Of a stretch of 64,000 bases of DNA, positions 57,501-64,000 are shown one piece after another. Below the pieces are notes generated by a model, which had not been told where the DNA came from, made no database searches, and saw only the letters and a list, made by a program, of their open reading frames with translations. Made by a program: the position numbers and the translations under genes. The stretch is from Cryphonectria parasitica EP155. Its lineage: Eukaryota; Ascomycota; Sordariomycetes; Diaporthales; Cryphonectriaceae. Location: the NCBI RefSeq assembly GCF_011745365.1, contig NW_024468910.1, positions 698,068-762,067 on the forward strand, written 5' to 3'. Within the stretch, counting starts at the first letter, position 1. Each line of letters starts with the position of its first letter.

Positions 57501-59334
57501 GAGCCTGGTTTCGAGGTTTCTGTGTAAACTCACAATCCACATTCTGAAGCTTTTCCTTGTTGCTCCGGAGCGGGCCGACCTGCTGAGAGCTTCGCTTCCG
57601 TTGTCTTGCTAACCTGTTAGCGCTCTAGCACTGTTTGAGTTCGCCTGTTACTAAGTTCTTCTCCTTGAACTGTCAGCTTTGCTAGTTTGGAAATATCTGT
57701 GAAGTTGTTTGAAGCTTCTTTTCCTGAGTGTTTTTCAATAACTAGCTTCAATCCTGCATTATTAATTGCAACTATTTCTCTGAATACAGCTTATTCCCAT
57801 GAAATCTAGCTAGTAGTTCAATTGATTCGAGAATTATGCTTCTTAAGCTATGAAAGCTTTATAATCAGCTTATACTATGCTGTATTCATCATATTAAAAG
57901 AAATCTTAGTTATATATTCTTGAATCAAGATAGATAAATAATTAGTCTTCTTATTAATTACTTCTTAGTTATATGCAATAGATTATTCTTTTATAATGCT
58001 AAGAGTATATAATTGCTTCTTTTATTTTCATTATAATTATGTTTAATTAATAATATATAGGAATATAAAGTTTCTCTGAGCGCTACTATTCAATAGTGCG
58101 CTATATCTGTATTCTTGAATATATATATCGAACTTAATATAAGCATAGTCTGCTTTGAAAGCTTTATATAGGAACTATTTTAGTCTAATCATCTGCAGTT
58201 TCTTTACAAATAATCCTATCCTTTTGAAATTATTGAAAGCTGCTTATTCTTTCTCTAAGCTTGCTTCGCTGCTTCTTAAGCAAGCTTCTTAGCTTGCTTT
58301 TGCTTATATCATTATTATTTCTAATCTTTCTTCTATTAATACTAATTGCAAATCTTATTATTAATATGAATTATATAAAGCATTATTTCATATTGCTACT
58401 ATTCTATTTTCTTATTTATATACTGCTTAGAGCAATTATCTAATAGCTTAATATATGCATTATAATACTATCTATTAAAAACTTCTCTAAAGCAGAGTTT
58501 CTATTCTTTAACAGCTTAAAGGATTTATTCTGATTCTCTAATGGGAAACTAATTGTATTATATCTTTTCCGAGAAATGCATTCTGCAGTTATAATAGATG
58601 CAGGAGATTTATGCTAGTTTGTAGTATAAGCTGTGAAGTAAGCTGATTCGAGAATTCTTATCTTATTATGCTTCGATATTTTGTAAAGGAATGCAGATAA
58701 AAAGCTTTTCTAGCTTTATTCTATAAACGAGATATTTAATTTATATTGTTTTCTTATTCTATTCAATACTGAAAGAAAATCTTTCTGTAAGCTTCTTGAA
58801 TTCATTGTTTATAAGAGATTCTAGTGAATCAGCAAATCGTTTATCTTAGCTAGTTTCTTCTATTGCTTATAAAGCATTTTCGATATTATTCAGATATTTG
58901 TACTAATAACTAAGAAGATATTATCCCTTATTCATATCTCTAATTATAGTGCTTAGCATAAGTAGCGAGAAATAATAAAGAATATTGTTGCTAAGCTCTT
59001 CTTTCAATATTTGAATGCTTTGTTTAGTAATATTGAAGCAGTTCGAATTGCTGCTGCTTATAGTTATGCTGAGTATATAGCTCCGTTCTGCTATTGCTAT
59101 CTGCTTATAGCGCTTAGATTTCTAAGAAAACTATTCTAAATCTTTCTTACTTGAGAGATGTATTAAGCAATTATTATTATAGCAGAATGTTTAGCTGAGA
59201 TTTCTATAATTAATAGAATTCGATACTTACTTCGAAGGAATATTTTTGCTTAGTTGATTAAGTTTCTATTGCTAAGCAATATTTATCTAGTATTCTTTCT
59301 AAACTAGTTGCTATTTATTCTTTCGGAATTAATA
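54569..59334 (-). pseudogene. A7 pol
   Basis: Colinear with the other pol copies: chromodomain about 54610-54750, integrase about 54900-55830, RNase H about 55900-56530, reverse transcriptase about 56580-57310, protease about 58070-58110. Dense TAG/TAA; no open stretch of interest. Confidence 0.82.
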
Positions 59335-60309
59335 GCAATTGCATGCTATATATTTCTGTTTACTGCAGTTATAGTAAGTAATATTATTTCTCTTGCTGTA
59401 TTGCTTATTAGTAGTATTGAGTTTCATGAAACTAGCGTATATAGTGCTGCTCTGAGCTATATTGCTCTATTAACTGCTATTTTTGTATTAGAGTTTCTTG
59501 CTTATGCTAGCTGAAAATCTCTAAGTCTAGCTTCTTCCTTTTTTAGATTTCTCTACTTATTATTTGTATAAATGATTATTAATGCGAATTGCTTAGTTAG
59601 AGAATATTGCAAAGCTTTCTAGCTAATTCTGTTTGAAGATTTCATTTTTAATATCATTCTTAAGTTCCTTGTAATAATATTCTATAAGATTCTTATCTTT
59701 CTATAGAAATCTTACTAATAGTTGCTTGAATCTGATTATATAAGCAGAAGCTAATTTAGTTTATTTGAGATTTATAAGCTGCTAAGCTATAATGCATTCC
59801 TTATTAGAATTGCTAAAGATTTCTTTGAAAGCTTTCTCGAAATCTATAAAGAAATTAAATATATTCTTAGTATTCTAGATATATATATCAGAATTATTCT
59901 GATACTTCAAGTAGTTATATAAAGAAAGCTTATATTAGATAAGAATATTCTTTTCGAAATGAGTTTCTGCAAGAATAACTTTCTCAGATTCCATAGTAAA
60001 CTAAATTGCATAATGCAGAAAGTATGCTTTACAGTAAATAAGAAATCTATGCAGTGTTTTTTGATTGCTATCATATATAGCAGATTTATTCATTTTATAA
60101 GCTTTTCCAATGCTATTAGTAATTGCAGAGATAAACTGCGCCTGCTAAGCTTATTAAGCTAGCTAAGCTTATTAATCAGCAATAATAGCGCTTTAAGCTT
60201 GCTATTGATTATACAGATTCTGAATATGCTAAATAAGCTAGTATATCTAATTAACTAGTTCTTTCTAAGTAAGGATATATAAGAACGAAGAAGTTTTCTA
60301 AGAAGCTAT
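59335..60309 (-). pseudogene. A7 gag
   Basis: Start position (complement 60307-60309) reads ATA. The zinc knuckle at 59335-59376 reads YYNCSKQKYIACNC, with the first Cys lost and the His read as Tyr. The Gln/Ala-rich N-terminus (about 60120-60230) is nearly all stops because CAG and CAA became TAG and TAA. Confidence 0.8.
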
Positions 60310-60369
60310 TATATTCTATATTGCTTAAAAGAGTAATACTGAATCATTCTTAAATAAGAATTATCAAAA

Positions 60370-60816
60370 TATAATAAGTATTGCAGCAATTCGAAGATTC
60401 TTAAGTATACAAAGAATTTATGCTAATAAGAGCAGTATTAAAGTATTAAGTTCTTAAATATAAAACTGTACAAGTTCTAATAAGCAATGCAAGTATTTAC
60501 TGCTTTTGAAGCTACTTAGTATATAAGACTGAATACTTAGATTAATAATTGAAGAGCTATGTACTGAATTTATCTAATGGTAATGAATAAGTTCTTATAT
60601 ATTCAGCTCTTCAGTTCTAACTATTCTAATTATGTTCTAATCTCTTATAATTATTTCTTCAAATATGTTAATTATGTTCATAGTTAACATAATTATGCTA
60701 GCAACTCTAATCCGAGTTATATAATCCTGCTTAATATCCAATGTTAGATTGTAATACCTGGTTTCTTAATTGATAGAGCTTTATCCTGTAATCTGCATAT
60801 TAGATAAGTTATAACA
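60370..60816 (-). repeat. A7 5' LTR
   Basis: 447 bp, TATAATAAGTATTGCAG (TGTAATGAGCACTGCAG after RIP) to AAGTTATAACA. Same cassette as 53440; no tandem GATCGCTGG units and no CCCTAACCC motif. Confidence 0.88.
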
Positions 60817-60821
60817 ATCAT

Positions 60822-61529
60822 GCTTATACAATAAGCTGTATATTATATCTAAACTCTGAGTTATGTTTAAAACCTCTTATAAAGAAGAAATGAGTGAATA
60901 GAGAAGAAGTGATATGAATTCTAATTGTGAGCTAGTAAATAATATATTGAGCTTGCAAGCTAATATTACGAAGAAACAAATTTCTTTTTCCAACATTTCT
61001 CATATTAATCAACAATTCTATATAAAAGCTAATATAGCTTAGATTTATATAAGCTGCAGTGGAAAGTTTAACTATATTGAATGTAGATTTATAATTAAAT
61101 TATAGAATGAAATGCTTTTAATGAATAATACTCTGCAGAGAAAAGTAGCATGATTAATAAGATTTATACTTCTTATAATAATTCAATTAGCATACTTTAT
61201 CTAAATATATCTAGCTATATTAATTCTTTGAATTAAAAGCTTGCTAGTTGCATTATTCTAAAAGCAAAGAATATAAAGAAATAAAAATGAGAAATTATTA
61301 ATATATATAAGAAATAGAAATTAAGAATTATAATAATATTATCCAATATCAAACTTTAATTAATATCTTATATTTAATTAGAAATGCTTTTATTAGTTAG
61401 CAGAATTATTAATAAAGAAAATCCTAATATAGTATAAAATAGCTAATTTAATCTCTTATTATTTATTATAAAACAGATTTTATATATGCTTTATTTATAA
61501 ACTAAATCTTCTTTAAGCATCTAAATTCT
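60822..61529. other. Unassigned AT-rich sequence
   Basis: No convincing frame. It may contain the 5' part of the following gene, but the signal is too weak to call. Confidence 0.4.
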
Positions 61530-64000
61530 CTTAATCTTTATAGTATTGTTTTCTGTAGAATACAGAAAGCATTCCGGCTATAGCGCTCTTAATTCAAGAA
61601 TCTTGAATTAGAAAAGCAAAGAAATATTGGAGGAAGCAATAATTAAGAGAGAAGATAGCTTTTACATTTGAGAGCTCTTTCAATCAGATACTTAGTTCAG
61701 CTAATTATCTAGTTAATAATCACTATAATCAGAACTTCAGATTCCTCTCTTACAGTAAGCTTGCTAGTAATGAATTGATATTATTTGCTTATATAAAAGT
61801 TTTCTTATAGCTGAAGCAATTCAATTAGTAGTATTAGATTAAAAGAATTAATAATACTTAAGTATTCAACTTTATAAAAAGCTTTTATATAGATATAATT
61901 ATTGCTAGAGAAATAAAGAGATTTATTATAAGCGTTAAAACTTGAAATAAATAGAAGAAGCAACTATTAGTTACTTATTGCTCTTAGGATTATCTTCAGA
62001 TGTATATTCCTAAGCAGAAGCATCTGAATATTATTAATAACTATTTTATTATTAATACTGCTAGCTTCTGATTATTCATTGTAAACTATAATAACGCTCT
62101 TATTTATCTTAAGATTAAAGATAGTTAATTTATAATAGAAGCATGAATAAAGCTTTCTTTAATCTGAATTAAGCACTTTCAAGCTAATCATGATATTACT
62201 ACTGAAAGTATTAGCAACAAGAAGTAGCTTTATCTTATAGAAAAGCTGTTAAAGGTTTATTATAAAGTATTTCAGGAGAAGACTCAAGACTAACTTGCTT
62301 TTAGTATTACTAATCTTTAACTTTATTAACAGATTTAATTCTAAGATTCTTCTATACTTTCATCTTAGCTGATTCTTAATCAGATTTAGCTTATTTCTAT
62401 TCTATATTCAATATATAATACTTTTAATTAACTAATAAACTTATTAGAATAAGCAGTAAAGCTATTATACTATTAATTACTTTAATAATCAATTTATAAT
62501 TAACAAGCTTAGCTTAAACTAACTAAGCAGATCTTAAAAACTAAATCTGCTTAGAAGAGCAACTAAGAATATAACTAGTTAGCTTTAATAATAAAGCAAT
62601 TCTGCATTAATCAAATTATAATAGCAAAATCCTTAAAGCTGCAAACTAATATTCTCAGATAGATATAAAATATCTTGTATAATCAAATCAAAGCTTTATA
62701 AGAAATCTTATAATTAATTAAGCATTTCCAAACTATTTCTGTAAGAAATTCTTTCTAGAGAAATACAAATTCCTTATAGATAAATATTATTTATATAAGT
62801 TTGAAGAATAAGAGTAAGCAATACTCTGAAGTATAGCAAGCGGAAATCAATGAAATCCTGAAGAAGAATGAAACTTTATATAGATGCTATAGCTGTAGAT
62901 TGAAATCCTATAAAGCTTATGAATGCATAAAACTCCGTACTATTATAAACTGTAGTATCTGCTATACTCTAGTATTAGCAAAGCTAAAGTAGTATTTTAG
63001 CAATTATTTGAAATTTCTGAATTTTAAATTAAAACTAGTATTATATAGCTAGATTATATCTATTCAAGATAATTTCAAAAATGATATAATTCATCTAATT
63101 CTTAGTTTTTATAAGAATTAGCAGCTAAAGAGTATTAAGAATTCTTAGATCTTTTAATATATTAGCTTGATTTAAGAGAATAAGAAATAGCATAGAAATT
63201 CTAAGATAGCTAAGAATAAGATATTATAAAAAGAAATTAATCTTATTCTTAAATATAATAATTAGTATAGAATTAATAATATTGAGATTCTTAGCAATGC
63301 TAGCAAGATTTAAGTAAAGAAGTTATATCTTATTTTAGCTTAAGCTAAACTATATCTATCAAAGCTTTCTAGTATTAATATTATAAGTATTAAGCTTATT
63401 TAAGCTTAAGTAAATGCGGATGAAGCAAAGAAGCGCTATATTGATAAAGCTGAGTATAATAATAGTAAGATTAAAGAAGATGCAAATATAAGAACTATTG
63501 AGATTCTTATATATTTCGGAAATATTAAACTAGAGAAATCTAACAAGCAATTCAATAATCTGAATAAAGAGCTAATAGTTCAAGCTATTAGTAACAAGCT
63601 TCTGAATTAGTTTCTAAACTACTTGTTAAAGATTTCAGGCTAGAAGATAATAATTATATTATCAGAATGAGAAGCTTATCTGATTTATAATCTTCAAGAA
63701 GTTAGCTCTGAAGCTCGAAAAGTTGTTAATCTTAATAATCAAACTAGCTCGGATCTGCATAAAGCAGATACTGCTAAATTAGCTAATTTATTGCAATATA
63801 AACTCGAAATCTCAATGCTTTTCCAGCTTAAAGAGCTTATTAATAGTTAGATTATCAATACTTGAAATATTATTAAGTATCTTTCGAAACTAGCTTAATT
63901 ATCTGCAGTTCAAGCTTTATTTCTTATTGCTAAATCTAGCTATATTAAGCTTACTATTAATATAATTCGAGCTTTTAATAAATCCTTATTTCCTTCTGTA
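61530..64000 (+). pseudogene. Long RIP-damaged gene of unknown function, runs off the window
   Basis: From about 61530 to the window edge one frame (codons starting at positions equal to 2 modulo 3) reads as protein if TAG/TAA/TGA are taken as CAG/CAA/CGA, over 820 codons without a frameshift. Segments that look coding: KKYWRKQ and IAFTFESSFNQIL (61.6-61.7 kb), LIEKLLKVYYKVFQEKTQ (62.2-62.3 kb), a cysteine cluster CYSCRLKSYKAYEC and NCSICY (about 62885-62965), AKKRYIDKAEYNNSKIKEDA (63.43-63.49 kb) and LLQYKLEISMLFQLKELI (63.79-63.85 kb). No reverse transcriptase, integrase or transposase motif recognised. A fragment is also at 49031-49109, so it is repeated, consistent with RIP. It could be an unrecognised transposon protein or a captured repeated host gene. 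Confidence 0.5.

Larger units (their letters stand above)
53440..60816 (-). mobile_element. Family A element A7, full length, most decayed
   Basis: LTRs 53440-53859 and 60370-60816 and a perfect ATCAT duplication (53435-53439, 60817-60821). Coding minus. AT content and stop density exceed A1, so it is either older or more heavily RIPped. Confidence 0.92.

Overview
The window is a nest of long terminal repeat (LTR) retrotransposons from an AT-rich heterochromatic block of a filamentous ascomycete (Pezizomycotina-type) genome. Three things point there: Ty3/gypsy chromoviruses with C-terminal chromodomains, short fungal introns, and pervasive CpA-to-TpA decay (CAG/CAA codons read as TAG/TAA, TG read as TA on either strand) typical of repeat-induced point mutation (RIP). 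The genus cannot be fixed from sequence alone. I see no intact host housekeeping gene, rRNA, tRNA or CRISPR array.

Family A is a ~7.4-7.5 kb Ty3/gypsy chromovirus (LTR ~447-495 bp, ends TGTTATAACC...CATTACA in coding sense, 5-bp target duplications). Six units have at least one complete LTR, gag and pol: A1 (3027-17890, coding -), A2 (5459-12890, -, inside A1), A3 (23449-31199, +), A4 (31387-46401, +), A5 (38691-46191, -, inside an LTR of A4) and A7 (53440-60816, -). There are also two truncated copies, A0 (2691-18517, +, split by A1) and A6 (49110-52969, +), a solo LTR (20396-20859) and a 46-bp LTR stub (18518-18563). Family X is a second, diverged Ty3/gypsy chromovirus (310-bp LTRs at 18564-18873 and 48721-49030, coding -). 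Its pol is split into three by A3 and by A4+A5. Family B is known only from a 316-325 bp LTR-like unit (four copies; two have clean 4-bp duplications). The left edge also holds a Ty1/copia reverse-transcriptase fragment and an ankyrin-repeat pseudogene. The right edge holds a long RIP-damaged reading frame of unknown function.

The most interesting feature is architectural. Every complete family A copy carries a second gene on the strand opposite gag-pol, between pol and the 3' LTR, tail-to-tail with pol so that the two stop codons overlap inside a TTAG or CTAG tetranucleotide. In A5 this antisense gene (39210-39946) is intact: 225 residues across two exons joined by a 59-nt intron, with a six-cysteine array spaced like a Zn(II)2Cys6 cluster, a charged coiled coil and an acidic tail, while gag and pol of the same copy are full of stops. 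Its core differs from the version in A1-A4, and A7 carries a third version, as if the cassette is exchanged between copies. Family X independently carries a different antisense multi-exon gene in the same place (about 19230-20296).

Insertion order from target duplications: A2 after A1 after A0; A5 after A4 after X; A3 and the solo LTR after X; a family B unit after A3; A7 into the sequence to the right of the 52970 family B unit. All gag-pol copies seen are dead. Typical damage is the probable gag start ATG read as ATA in every copy and the reverse-transcriptase YLDD read as YLNN or YLDN.
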